This document shows, one piece after another, positions 53,785-63,998 of a stretch of 64,000 nucleotides of DNA; within the stretch, counting starts at the first letter, position 1; each line of letters starts with the position of its first letter. The notes below the pieces were generated by a model. That model saw only the letters and a program-made list of their open reading frames with translations, searched no databases and was not told the DNA's origin. The stretch is from Phytophthora sp. 'mugwort' (taxonomy: Eukaryota; Oomycota; Peronosporomycetes; Peronosporales; Peronosporaceae): positions 2,046,001 to 2,110,000 of the forward strand of contig JAUCEF010000006.1 in assembly GCA_033558025.1 (NCBI GenBank), given 5' to 3'. Position numbers and translations under genes: made by a program.

Positions 53785-55322
53785 ATGAGCGCCATGGAGG
53801 AGAGCGAGCACAAGTCGCAGGAGGAAGTGGATCTGGACGATCTCCTTGAAGGTAAAGCCCCTTATCTCCTGCATCCACACGTTCGTCTGCCCTCTCACCT
53901 TCTCTCTGCGCTGCGACAGATGCGCTGGACGACTTTGCGGACGAGGTGCAGGCCTCCGAGATCTCGAATGTCAAGCAGGAGGCGGCCGCCACAGTCGCCG
54001 CGACGCAGGACGACGAGGATAACAAGATGCAGGAGGTTAGAAAAGCTGTTAAGAACCTGGAGCATACGAGTGATTGTCTGACACTTGTTACGATTCCAGA
54101 ATATGGCCAAGTTCCTCGAAGATGCACAAAATCCCGAGTTCCAGACGGTACTGGAGCAGGCATTTCGCGAGCTGGGCACGGACGGTATAGTGGAGTCAAG
54201 TGTGAGATGGTCTGTGGAGTAGGAGATGCTAATGCTGTACTTGTATACAGCGGACGCGGAGAACATTGAACAGCTGCTGGGCTCGTTGAAGACGGACGAG
54301 TCGACGGATGAGACAGATGATGTCAATGCCGGCGTGGCCAAGACGCTGCAGAACATGGCAAAGGCTGCAGAAGATATGGAAGGCGTGGGTACGGCTCAAG
54401 TGGAGGCCATGGGAGAAGATATGATGGCCGAGATGATGAAGAAGTTCGAGGAGATGGGGGAGAAGGTGGTTCTTGGACTTTTGAGTTGTGATGAATGAGG
54501 TAATGTGAGTGGTGACGTTCAATGTGTCGCTTTGCAGAGCGATTTCCAAGACCTGGTGGACGGAATGATGCAGCAGCTGCTATCGAAGGACGTCATGTAT
54601 GACCCCATGAAGCAGATTTGCGAGCGGGTACGCGATGGATGCGTAGATTTACTATTGATAGGTGGGGTTAACATTGAGCTTTTGTTGTTTACGCAGTATC
54701 CGGAGTGGCTGGCCGAAAAGGAGTCGCTGCTGTCTAAAGAGGACTACGAGAGGTTGGTGCTTCAAGCGTGTGCATTCGGTGTCGAGTGTCGTTCTTAGTA
54801 TCTTGCGGAATGGATTATACACAGATATGGCAAGCAGTACCAATACTTTCAGCAGATTGTGGCAGTGTATGAGTCGGAGCCCGACAACTACGCTCGGCTG
54901 TCAGAGCTTATGCAGGAAATGCAGGAGACGGGTCAGCCCCCTTCGGAGATCGTGAAGGACCTTGCTCCAGGTAAGCATTCTTTTGCCATGATACTAGAGG
55001 GTACGAACAAGCGCTAACAGTCTAGTTTAATGTAATTAGGCTTGCAGTTTGACGATGAAGGAATGCCGATCATGCCCAATATGGTTTGCCTTGCGCTGTT
55101 GGTTGCTGTATTAGATAATTGGTCTAACCCTGATTTGCGTCTATCTGTTCTTACTCCAAAGGGCCCTGGCATGTTCCCCGGTATGGCCGGAATGCCTGGC
55201 ATGCCCCGTAAGTCAAGTTTATGCTGTAATTTCCCTCAGTTTGGTTCACTTATAAACTGCATTTCGCTGATTTTGGTATAGTTGGTGGCGCTCCAGGCCA
55301 GGAACAGTGCTCTGTCATGTGA
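53785..55322 (+). CDS. PEX19: PEX19, peroxisomal membrane-protein receptor
   Basis: Ten exons by my model: 53785-53851, 53920-54035, 54100-54199, 54251-54465, 54538-54627, 54697-54752, 54825-54970, 55040-55083, 55162-55207, 55282-55322; 306 residues, close to the 299 of human PEX19. The N-terminus is acidic (SQEEVDLDDLLE, then DALDDFADEV). The body has MAKFLEDAQNPEFQTVLEQ, AEAMGEDMM-like helices (EAMGEDMMAEMMKKFEEMG), LVDGMMQQLLSKDVMYDPMK, YPEWLAEKESLLSKEDYERY and FDDEGMPIMPNMGPGMFPG. The last four residues are CSVM, a CaaX box for farnesylation, as in other PEX19 proteins. PEX19 binds newly made peroxisomal membrane proteins in the cytosol and delivers them to PEX3. It starts 127 bp after TMEM231 on the same strand. 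Confidence 0.94.
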
Positions 55323-55480
55323 TCTGACCGTTGTCCGCATATTGAAGATAGTCGTTGTAGCTGCTAGTCCTTCGCTTAATTGCTAGAGAATTGCAATGCG
55401 AACTCTGCTTTTGTGTAGCTTTTCTATCTTGGATTCGGCGCCTGTTCATTGCTTGCATCCACGTCGCTACGGGTCGCGCT

Positions 55481-56574
55481 ATGCAGCACCTCGATGCAAT
55501 TTCCCTCGGCGTGTTTTCGTACTTGCAGGCTCATGAACGCGTATCCCGTGTCGAATCGAAGCCGTTTGTTGGTGCAACTCGGGTGGAACTTGGGCTCTGG
55601 GAGCAGGTGCGAGGGGAAATGGTAGTCTGACCAAACTGAAACGTGTCCTCTCTCACACTAGTTTAGAAAAACTCTCCGTATATGCTCCCAGATGACTTGA
55701 AGCGGTTCTACTTAATTGCAAACGGACTAGCAGTCAAGTGGTTTGCACCTTTCCGTGGTAAATTGTTCACAATTGCGTTTTCAATTCTACAAAGCTTTGC
55801 TGAGATGGATAACCACTTGATTCAGACCGCTCCACGTTAGTAGGGCATTTCTTGCTGAACTCGATTCAAGACTTGCAACGCCTCTCGATCAAGGATCTCC
55901 CCTCTCACTGCCGCTCTGTAGATCATCATCGGCTCGACTTGAGAAAGGTACGACTCATTCAAGAAGCAACTCGGCCAGATCTTTTCTCTACACCCTCGAA
56001 CACTGACTTACCTTCGTCGCTACTCTCAGCAGATCAGTCACAAAGAGCTCGTAGGGTTTTCTCTTGAGGCATCGCCGAGATACGGCACTGTTGTTCTCCT
56101 CTATCTCGATGGTAAATCTCCCTCGTTAATTCCGGGCTGAATCGGTACTGAATCATGCTTTACCTGCGACACCAGAATTACCGCAAATCTGGTTTAGAGA
56201 CTTGCGAGGCAGTTGGAGCTTTCTAGCTGAGACATTCACTAATTATTACCGCATGATGCTCACTCATCTGGGCATCATATCATGGCAGGTAAATCCTCGT
56301 CAACAAGGCCAATTGATCAGGTAGACCTTCACATTTACCTCGCCCGTACTACGTGTTGCCACAGACTATCTTCTCGGACACAGGTGTGGACCCCATGCGG
56401 AAGGTACGCATCATTTCGTAAGCCTACGCACCCCAGCTTACAGCATCCCAGTAGCTTACCATTCTTTGGAACGTGGACCTTTAGCCATGGCTTTACTTGT
56501 TCATTCCAAACCGAATGCTTCTTGATGAGCGGGATACTCGAGCTCAAGGCAGTTCTGAACAGCAGCAAGAATAA
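55481..56574 (+). CDS. TPGS2: TPGS2, tubulin polyglutamylase complex subunit 2
   Basis: Seven exons by my model: 55481-55606, 55667-55757, 55826-55947, 56030-56111, 56176-56288, 56365-56403, 56485-56574; 220 residues. The first exon ends in LGLWEQ and the second starts KNSPYMLPDDLKRFYLIANG, matching the WEQKN...P+D+K.FYL..NG core of animal TPGS2. Further landmarks are VGHFLLNSIQDLQRLS, LPQIWFRDLRGSWSFLAETF, TNYYRMMLTHLGIISWQ and PWLYLFIPNRMLLDE. The human protein has a longer basic tail, absent here. The complex with TTLL1 adds glutamate chains to tubulin of axonemes and centrioles. It lies 158 bp after PEX19, same strand, and 80 bp from the end of the convergent BRCT gene. Confidence 0.85.
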
Positions 56575-56654
56575 GACCCCACGTGGCAGCATAACTACAC
56601 ATATATTTGTAATACGAATGCTTCAATAGCTTTAACAGCTGGCCAACGGCACTT

Positions 56655-59600
56655 TCATTGGGTTAACCACCTGTGCTCAGACATAGCAAGTTTGTCAGGC
56701 TCGGTGCCACTATCTTCCAAGTAAAAAAAAATACTCTCATCTTTATACTTCAGCTTGCCGTAGTCTTGTTTCGAAATCGCGACGACTCTTCTCTTCACCT
56801 GCGATGACGAGATATCCAACACTTTGACGGGAGTCTTCGAAAGTTCGGGGTTATACGGCTCACTGGTGCATTGAAATAAATTGTCAACACACGTCGCGTG
56901 CTACCATATGCAAGAAATGATTCGTACCGTTTCAGCATGCCCACTCGAAGCATAACGCGACTTTCTTTGCTATCTTTTCGCTTCGACTGCGAGCCTTCGT
57001 CTTTGCGGCCGCTCAGATGAATGCTTAAGATCTCGCAGACGTTAAACAGGAGGTAGTGATCAGCTGCGCTACCCGAAATGTCCGCCATCACAAGCTCGCC
57101 AGTGTACAGCTTTAACGTGGTGCTATGAACAATAAAAAGTACAAATTAGTTGATCAAACATAAGGGGAAGATGAGCCGATCGAGCACATACTTGTCGCTG
57201 TCACCAATCTCAGCGCTCGCTGCGAATACATCTTCGCTACCGACGCGATGTGGCTCGAAGCCTGGCTCCTTCGGATCCAACGTTTTCTGAATACCAATCG
57301 GATTTATCAAATAATTAGCATCTGGAGTCAGCCTTCACAATAGGTAGCAGACACTTACCTGAAGAATCATGCACTCAGTAACCCATTGAAAGCCTTTAAC
57401 GGGTAAGTGACGCTTCCTCTTGTAGTACCGACAAGTCTGGAAATTGCACGAGGAATAACACAAAGTCAATAATCTGTTGAAATACACAGCAAAACGTTGG
57501 ATAAGTGCGCTTACTGGTGTATATTCATCGCATAACATGATATCCACGCTGACATCACTTTTACTGGACAGATTCTGCAAGCAACAGGCATATCATTAGA
57601 TTCATAAACATGGGTCAAGAGGCCTTCAAAGAAAATCGGTCTCACCTCGTATACAGCGTCTGCGCCACAAGCCTTCAAAATAAACGCCATCAAATTGGCT
57701 TTGTCCTTTGCCTCTGCTTTCGACGTTTGACAAATATCACAGGCAATGCCGAAAGAATAGCTTTCAAAAATGTGTAGCTGCACAAGCAACAACCGGTTAC
57801 TACAAACACAAAAACTCCCCAGGGCATCGCTTCAACCATGCAGCAATAAATTCTTACCTCTCTAGGGGGGAAGCACTCGAACTTTCGAGTAGTAACGGAA
57901 TATCCTGTTGGCACTTGGTACCCATCGAAAGGTATCACATAACCAGCGTCAATGCAATCTTTAATCCAATCGGTATGTACGACAGGAATTCCACACGCAA
58001 TCGCCTGCATAAACTTGCGCTTCCTCCAAGATACAGGCGTCGCGATCACCACAGCCTTGGGGTTGTTTTTGTATAGTACGTCCTGGTAGCGGTCAGGAAT
58101 TTTACCCCCGTGCCCTTCAATCAGCTCCTTTAAATTTCCCTCTCCTGTCTTCACGAACCCCGTCAAGCAAAACTCGAATTTGTACTTGAATAGAGTCCGA
58201 GACCTTGAAACATAGGCACGCTGTGACGGCACTGGTGTTAACGTTCGTGTTCGCGTTCGAACATGTGGAGTCGAGGACGGCGTTGACTGAGCAGATCGAG
58301 TGCAACGTCGTGCTGGTGGTCGTGGCGTCTGGGGATCAGCAACGTCCAATTCGTTCGACGACCCACTGGTATCAGGAGAGAAGAAGTCGCGCTTTGGTTT
58401 CTTGGTCTTCGGGGTGGAAGTGCTTCGGTTCGGAGATTCAGTAGCATCAGACAAGAGTTTCTGCTTCTTCTTTCCTGTAGGTAAATCTGACTGACTCTTG
58501 GGCCTTTCTTGTGCTTTGGTTGTTGTAACAGTGACCTCGAGAATAGCGGGATCTTCCACTGTTGGCATTGGTGTAGGCAGATACACGGGGCTGATAGAAG
58601 TCTCGAAAGGGTTGGGTCGGTCACTTCTAGAGAATGCTTCTATCCTCTTGGCCGCTGGTGTGCCTTCGCTTGTTAAGCTTGCACTGAAGTGAGGCTCTCC
58701 GTCCTGTGACTCTGGCATGGAGAAAGAAAATTCCAGGCTACGAATTGCTTTCGTCTGCGAATCAGCTCCGGTAATCTGCTTGCTCGCCAATAACTCGTCA
58801 TTTTTCTTCGCGATGTTTTGTTGACAAGGTGAGTTCGGTTCTACGACGGGTTCCCCCTCCGTCTGAGTCTTACTTGGCTGAGTAGGCACGCAGTCATCTT
58901 GCTCGCCATCCTTTTGCGTTTTTTGCGACGAATTTGGCTTCTCATTGTCTATAGACGCAACCAGCTTCGAGTTCATTTCGACAGAATCAGGTTTTTTCAC
59001 GCGGCTCGGGTTCACTCTCGGCGTCAAATAGTCCTGTTGCGTAGTCTGGGAACCTTCACGACTTGTCATTTCATCTTCACTTGTCCGCTTGTTATTCTTC
59101 TGGCCCGGTGTGGGTACGGTGTCTTCTCTACTGGAGGAATCCTCTGCAACTCTTTTCCTCTCGTTGTTCGTCTTCTCGTCCTCGGCAACGTGATCCATAC
59201 CAATCGAATCTGCCCCAAAAGATCGAGTTCCTGTTTCAGAATACGTGAACATTTCACTCGAATCTGCGCCGAAAGATTGAGTATCAGAATGCGGGAATAC
59301 TTCAGTCCCCGCTACTTCATAAGTACTAGCAACGTCATCGCTGCGAGTAACATCGACATCACCATCCTCCTCTTCAAGCTGCTGCGTGCAGTCCATCCCA
59401 TCCTCGTAATCCGTCTCGCGGTCACTATCCTCTACAATAATACTCATATCAAACCGCCCCTTCCCTTTCTCTACCGACGCCTCTTCCTGTTGCACACTCG
59501 CAATATTCCCCATACCTGCAGCCTGAAAAATCATCGGGGCCAGGTCTTCACTATACTCCGAGTACGCGCTAGCTCCGGGCTGAGAGTCTTCATCGTGCTT

Positions 59601-60146
59601 CTGCTCCTGACTCTCCTTCTCTTCTCCATCTCTTATCGCTTTCCTCTGGCGAGCCCGCCACGCCCTGTCCATAGATTTCAACATAGTGGGCGGTGGACTC
59701 GAGGACCTGCTCTTACTCTGCTCTTGCTGCTGTATGCGTGTCTTCGAATCCTGCTTCTCCTCCTTCTCTTTAGTCTTCACTGGGGCTTCTTGAACCACGA
59801 CGTCGTCCTGAGTGTCTCCAGCGAATAAGTCACTGAACGGGTTGACCGTCGTACTTAAGTGCGCAACAGGTCGGAAGCCATCGCTGGCTCCCGTTGTCAC
59901 GCCCAGGTCCAGGATGAGTTTAAGCGTCTGCTTCTTCTCCTTGTGTTCATGGACCGGCACCTCCTCTGCACTCGGCGGCACGTGAAACCCTAGGAAGGCG
60001 CTCGGGTCGGCGCTGCACTGCTGCGACTCGGCGAAGCTGTCGTGGGGGCGCTGCGAGGGGCTCTCGGGCCGCGACAAGGACACGTCGGACATCCGGTGCT
60101 TGTCCGGGGACGCAGCCATCTCCGATGGACGCCGCGGAGACTCCAT
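56655..60146 (-). CDS. 53BP1-like tandem-BRCT protein with BAH-like C-terminal domain
   Basis: Seven exons by my model: 60146-57858, 57777-57646, 57574-57515, 57436-57359, 57286-57192, 57122-56928, 56862-56655; 1018 residues. Residues 1-650 are disordered, acidic and rich in SQ/TQ sites (for example SFAESQQCS, MDCTQQLE, QTTQQDY), as in targets of ATM/ATR kinases. BRCT1 (about 655-745) contains CLTGFVKTGEGNLKELIEGH, ACGIPVVHTDWIKDCIDAGY and then VPTGYSVTTRKFECFPPRE, the linker typical of 53BP1/Crb2. BRCT2 (764-870) includes LMAFILKACGADAVYE and KGFQWVTECMILQ. After it, about 890-1010 look like a BAH-type domain (LYTGELVMADISG; GMLKREPYNPEL; SIFFYLEDSG). No Tudor domain is seen. A DNA-damage checkpoint adaptor is likely. 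Confidence 0.8.
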
Positions 60147-60334
60147 CCGCGCGCCTCAATTGCGTTTAGAAATTGCGCGTCGTTCTTTCTCCCGCCAGAA
60201 AATGGTTTCCGAAACTAGTACTATTTTCGTGTTGGAGTGATGGTCGTTTAGTTGAAGTTTTATTTTCGGGACAAACTGCCATTGTCGTACATGAGGAGCA
60301 TAGACACTTTTGGCTTGTTATAGCGCTCAGTTGG
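60147..60334. promoter_or_regulatory. divergent promoter of the BRCT gene and its neighbour
   Basis: 188 bp between the two start codons. The plus-strand frame is open through most of it but has no ATG (it begins at TTG), so I treat it as leader. No clear initiator word is seen on either strand. Confidence 0.45.
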
Positions 60335-61552
60335 ATGGAGGACGCGACGAGTTTAGGACGAGATGTGGTCGTTGAGGTGGCGGACGCCCTGGCGGGCTCT
60401 GGTCGAACGGCTTGTGTGGCCGTGTGGCCTGTCACGGCTGCGGGGTCCCATGAGCTGACGGAGAAGGAATGGCAACGGCTGCTGCGTGTTGGACTGCGAC
60501 TCAGTCCGGGCGCTGATGTGAGAGAGCTTTACTGCTTCCAGGACATTCCAGCGTTCGATGGATTGACGGTGCGGGTGCTGCGATTGGTTCAAGAGTCTCA
60601 GCCACGAATGCGACAGAGTGAGGGAAAGTTCAGAGTCTGGAAGGTGCAGGAATCGCCCGTGCTGATAAGGCGAAGGACTGAAGTGGGAAAGCCGATTACG
60701 ACGGAGAAAAGGGGAAGTGAGTTATCATCAAGCGAACCGAAAGGGGGCACGCCCGCTCAGACTGGGAATGGGGCGAGTATAGAGACTATTTCGCCCGATA
60801 AAGTGCCGAGAAAACGACATCGAAGCGATGCTTCAGAGGGGCCAGTCGCTGCTGCCAAGTGCGCGGTCGACGAGGTGCGTCCGCCGATGAAGACGCGCCG
60901 GCTTAGTCCTGAAAAGAAGGAGAGAATTGAAGCTGTTGGCCCGCTTTTCCCACTACCCGACAGTCATGGCAGTAATGCCAGCACTGAAAGCTCTCACCGA
61001 CCAGAACAATCGGATGCTGCTAGGCGGTCTCATCCATGCCAGGCGGGATTCATCGCTGTGGTCAAGGACTGGAGTTCACTTGGTTCGTCGTCTCAAGCTC
61101 TGCACAGCGAAATCACCCCTGACGAAGAGGAACGCTCTACACGAACATCGTTCCCTAGAAAGAGCGATCACAGTGAACGTGTCACTATATTTTCGGTGTC
61201 GCACAGGGTTGTTGCAGCCGTCGAAGACGAAAATGAGTACGCAGCCTATCATCAAGATCTAGTGGCATCTCGATCGACTAACGTCACGCATTCATTCAAG
61301 TCGCTTCGGTCAGCTTTGGTAAGTGCAACACGACAAGCCCACACGTGGCTACGCAAAGTTTGTGATTTATCTTCAGTGCTTGAGGCGATCACAGCTCAGC
61401 ACTCATTGGACTACGATTTGCTATGGATCGAAGAAGACAACGAACAACACTGGACGATGTTTGGGGAACCGAGCTCTCGAGGCGTGGAAACTAAGCGCCA
61501 GCAACAGCGCGAACAACGGCGTATCACAAGACCAAAGTGGAAATTCTGGTAA
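60335..61552 (+). CDS. unknown protein, divergent neighbour of the BRCT gene
   Basis: Single exon, 405 residues from the first in-frame ATG (60335). I do not recognise the family. Residues 1-110 look folded (LGRDVVVEVADALAGSGRTA, KEWQRLLRVGLRLSPGADVR, ELYCFQDIPAFDGLTVRVLR). Residues about 110-265 are low-complexity, with basic clusters (KVPRKRHRSD, MKTRRLSPEKKERIE) suggesting a nuclear protein. Residues about 275-385 look folded again (VTIFSVSHRVVAAVEDENEY, LRSALVSATRQAHTWLRKVC, LDYDLLWIEEDNEQHWTMFG), and the end is basic (RRITRPKWKFW). Position and divergent promoter hint at co-regulation with the BRCT gene, but that is only an inference. A GTAAGT at 61319 is not used as a splice donor in this model, because the downstream frame is continuous. 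Confidence 0.7.
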   Translation: MEDATSLGRDVVVEVADALAGSGRTACVAVWPVTAAGSHELTEKEWQRLLRVGLRLSPGADVRELYCFQDIPAFDGLTVRVLRLVQESQPRMRQSEGKFRVWKVQESPVLIRRRTEVGKPITTEKRGSELSSSEPKGGTPAQTGNGASIETISPDKVPRKRHRSDASEGPVAAAKCAVDEVRPPMKTRRLSPEKKERIEAVGPLFPLPDSHGSNASTESSHRPEQSDAARRSHPCQAGFIAVVKDWSSLGSSSQALHSEITPDEEERSTRTSFPRKSDHSERVTIFSVSHRVVAAVEDENEYAAYHQDLVASRSTNVTHSFKSLRSALVSATRQAHTWLRKVCDLSSVLEAITAQHSLDYDLLWIEEDNEQHWTMFGEPSSRGVETKRQQQREQRRITRPKWKFW

Positions 61553-61648
61553 AAAAAAAACGTCAACTAAAGATAGCGAACTACCAAAACACAACCTCAC
61601 CACTTTGAACTAACCTATTTAGCTGATTAGTCGTATTCTGTGGTGGTT

Positions 61649-62656
61649 ATGGCTGAGACCTTCACCCGAGACGTCCCTGATGTCGTTCAGAACCTCGACG
61701 GCTCAAGTGATGAAGCCCCGTATGATGGACTATTGGACGAGTTCCACGACCGGCAGCTGGCTCGAAAAAGCCACCCGAGCTCGACTTCAGTCACGAAAAC
61801 ATTCGCCACGCCAGGTTTTCTCGAATGTGGCTGTGTTGCTGCCATTAAAAGAGGCCGCTTCGATGAAGTTGTCTGCGCGGCCCACAAATTATCCCTACGC
61901 AACTCCCGGCCGCATCTGGAGTCGATCGAGTTTGCCCAAAAATTTGCATCACTTGCTGGACGCAACTCACGTCTCATGAAGTCGCTGCCTTTCTCGTCAA
62001 AAAGTCCCGCGGTGGACTCATCCGATCAAGAAATTGAGTCCGTGCTGCTGCGAGCGTCCAAAGACACAAGTTTTTTCCGGCAGCAGCACGACTTTAGTAG
62101 CGAATCGAGCATTTCGCTGTTACCTTCTCTATATTCGAAAGATCGACGACCGCGCACTGATGGAGGCAGGTCGGAAAGTCCAAGTGAGCGAAAAGGCTTC
62201 ACGTTAACATCACTGGCACTTGATGCACCCACGACGCTGCCGTTGCAGGAAGCTCAGAAGATGCTTGAGCTGTACAACAAAATTATCCAGGTGAACACAG
62301 AAACTCGAAAGAATATGGGCATCATGTACACGCGGCGCTCCACACTCTTAGCAGCGATGGGGAAGTATCCAGCAGCGCTGCAAGATGCCGAACAGGTTGT
62401 GCTCTTGGACCCAAAGTCGACCGTAGTACGTCAATCTCGTTGCTCTCGGGGTTTCTCACTTTCTACAGTAGCTCACTTGTTAGTTTTGGTTGAGTGGCTG
62501 CAGGGATATTATCGCCAAGGTTGTGCACTATGTGGCCTTGGACGGTTTGCGGAGGCGAGCAGAGCCTTTCAACAAGGGCTAGCTTTCGATGTTAATTGTC
62601 GATATCTGCACCATGGACTTCAGCTAGCACTCAACCACTCACGGTACAGTTACTAG
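61649..62656 (+). CDS. TPR-repeat protein, oomycete hypothetical
   Basis: Two exons, 61649-62425 and 62504-62656, joined over a 78-bp intron (GTACGT donor, CTGCAG acceptor); 309 residues. Because 78 is a multiple of three the unspliced frame is also open, but the splice restores a good repeat (LDPKSTV then GYYRQGCALCGLGRFAEASR). The ATG at 61649 is the first; a frame three codons longer starts at GTG. The N-terminal 190 residues are mostly disordered with many serines. A short conserved-looking patch lies around 55-75 (FLECGCVAAIKRGRFDEVVC). The C-terminal 110 residues hold about three tetratricopeptide repeats (MLELYNKIIQVNTETRKNMG; LAAMGKYPAALQDAEQVVLL; LGRFAEASRAFQQGLAFD). A scaffold or co-chaperone-like role is possible; no catalytic motif is present. 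It starts 96 bp after the previous gene. Confidence 0.75.
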   Translation: MAETFTRDVPDVVQNLDGSSDEAPYDGLLDEFHDRQLARKSHPSSTSVTKTFATPGFLECGCVAAIKRGRFDEVVCAAHKLSLRNSRPHLESIEFAQKFASLAGRNSRLMKSLPFSSKSPAVDSSDQEIESVLLRASKDTSFFRQQHDFSSESSISLLPSLYSKDRRPRTDGGRSESPSERKGFTLTSLALDAPTTLPLQEAQKMLELYNKIIQVNTETRKNMGIMYTRRSTLLAAMGKYPAALQDAEQVVLLDPKSTVVRQSRCSRGFSLSTVAHLLVLVEWLQGYYRQGCALCGLGRFAEASRAFQQGLAFDVNCRYLHHGLQLALNHSRYSY

Positions 62657-62958
62657 TCAAGGGCGGAAAGAACACTCTCATGCTTGCTTACATTGTTGCG
62701 GAGATCCCTTAGCAAACATAAGATTGATTCGTTCACTGTGGCATATGTAGCGTTGGCTGTATCTGGTCAAACTCCATATCCTCCATTATCACTTCAAATA
62801 TTATCAATCGGTGTCACGAATTCGTGGCTGGTGAACACAGGATCAGCAACCTGACATTGTCCACGATGAAAAATCGCATTAGCAGCTTGCGAATGTCGCA
62901 CTTCCCCGAGTCGTCCCGGCTTCAACAAATAAACACACCGGATATTGTCCGCACTATT
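62657..62958. other. intergenic, nothing recognised
   Basis: The 3' flank of the TPR gene. A plus-strand frame at 62824-63045 is antisense to the small minus-strand frame below and shows no motif. Confidence 0.4.
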
Positions 62959-63195
62959 TCATTCGATCCTCTGTCTTCCATCTCTGTCTTCAAGAAGTTC
63001 CTTGATCTTCGCATAAGGGGCTTGGGACCGCTGCGACTTCTTTAATTGACTGTATTGTGTCCGCAAACGAGTGTAAAACTCTTCTTCATGTTGATCTCCA
63101 CTTCCTTGCTTTTTTTCGTCGAAGAGATCGAAATATTTGCAATCTTCTAGCAGTATCGACATTTTTGTAGCAGATTTTACCAGATCCAGCTTCAT
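62959..63195 (-). other. orphan C-terminal exon-like ORF (79 codons)
   Basis: A minus-strand frame with strongly coding composition: MKLDLVKSATKMSILLEDCK, YFDLFDEKKQGSGDQHEEEF, YTRLRTQYSQLKKSQRSQAP and YAKIKELLEDRDGRQRIE before the stop. A possible acceptor (GTCGATAG) stands just before it. In another frame upstream (63290-63220) HWVGDVGAAYAAIFEADW looks protein-like too. I could not build a complete gene, so this may be the broken end of one. No family recognised. Confidence 0.35.
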
Positions 63196-63554
63196 CACAT
63201 CCACCAGCTATCGACTTAATACCAGTCCGCTTCAAAAATCGCTGCGTATGCAGCTCCCACATCACCCACCCAATGTTTTGTGTTCCTAAATTATGAACTC
63301 CAAACCTCCCCCTCGACTCGATGGACATTGGCTGAGTTCAGGACATCAATCCTGGGCACACGCGGATGCCAACAACCTCGCGTTATATTCATGATATAGA
63401 GCTGCTAGCAAAATGGCAGTCTAAGAAGACGAATAGCCTATTCAATCGAGCGCTTGCTGAAAGATTCACACCTTTCAAGTTAAGCTTGATCCCATGCCGG
63501 ATAACATATCAGACCACATCGCTGTCATTGCCAGCCCAGCAAACAGTTTTTTTC

Positions 63555-63998
63555 CTATACTTCCTCGACACGGCCCGAGTAGTCCGCGAACATGTCACTC
63601 TTGCCTTGTGCGTGCGCTTTCGCGTCGGCCTCTGCGCGTCACAACGATCGAGAGTTTATGTTAGCAAAGCAGTCAACGCGACCTAGAAGAAAAACAACAA
63701 CAAACAAATAGTCACCTACCATTAAAAGTTTTACCCTGTGAGGGCTGAAACGAGTAGTGTGGGGGGTTCGAAGGCGCCTGGCGTGACGGTCGATGGGGCG
63801 TCGGCGACGGCGGACGCACGGGCATCCGCTCAAACTCTCCTTCCAATCCCTCAAACGGGTTTGCGTCGCCTCTTCCCAACAAGCCACCACCAAAAAAGTC
63901 TACAACAAGCAGCAACAATCCACAACTGTTAGTACTCCCACGCCCATTCTCTTTCTCAAAAAAAACTAGCCTCAATCACCTTCAAACGGGCGAAGCAT
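63555..63998 (-). CDS. small proline-rich protein, three exons, possibly partial at the window edge
   Basis: Exons 63998-63980, 63899-63735 and 63631-63555; 86 residues, with introns of 80 and 103 bp (donors GTGATT and GTAAAA; acceptors TTGTAG and GCGCAG; a TACTAAC branch site in the first). The ATG lies only two bases from the window end, so an upstream start cannot be excluded. The protein reads MLRPFEDFFGGGLLGRGD, an NPF motif (DANPFEGLEGEF), a proline-rich middle and the end KSDMFADYSGRVEEV. NPF is the ligand of EH domains in endocytosis. The start faintly recalls myeloid-leukaemia-factor proteins, but the length does not fit. The frame is stop-free across both splices, which supports the model. 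Confidence 0.5.

Noticed and set aside
60173..60334. N-terminal extension of the unknown gene to 60173
   Set aside because: The extension begins at TTG and has no ATG before 60335, so it is more likely leader sequence.
61319..61360. Intron with GTAAGT donor in the unknown gene
   Set aside because: The enclosed piece would be about 40 bp and removing it shifts the good downstream frame.
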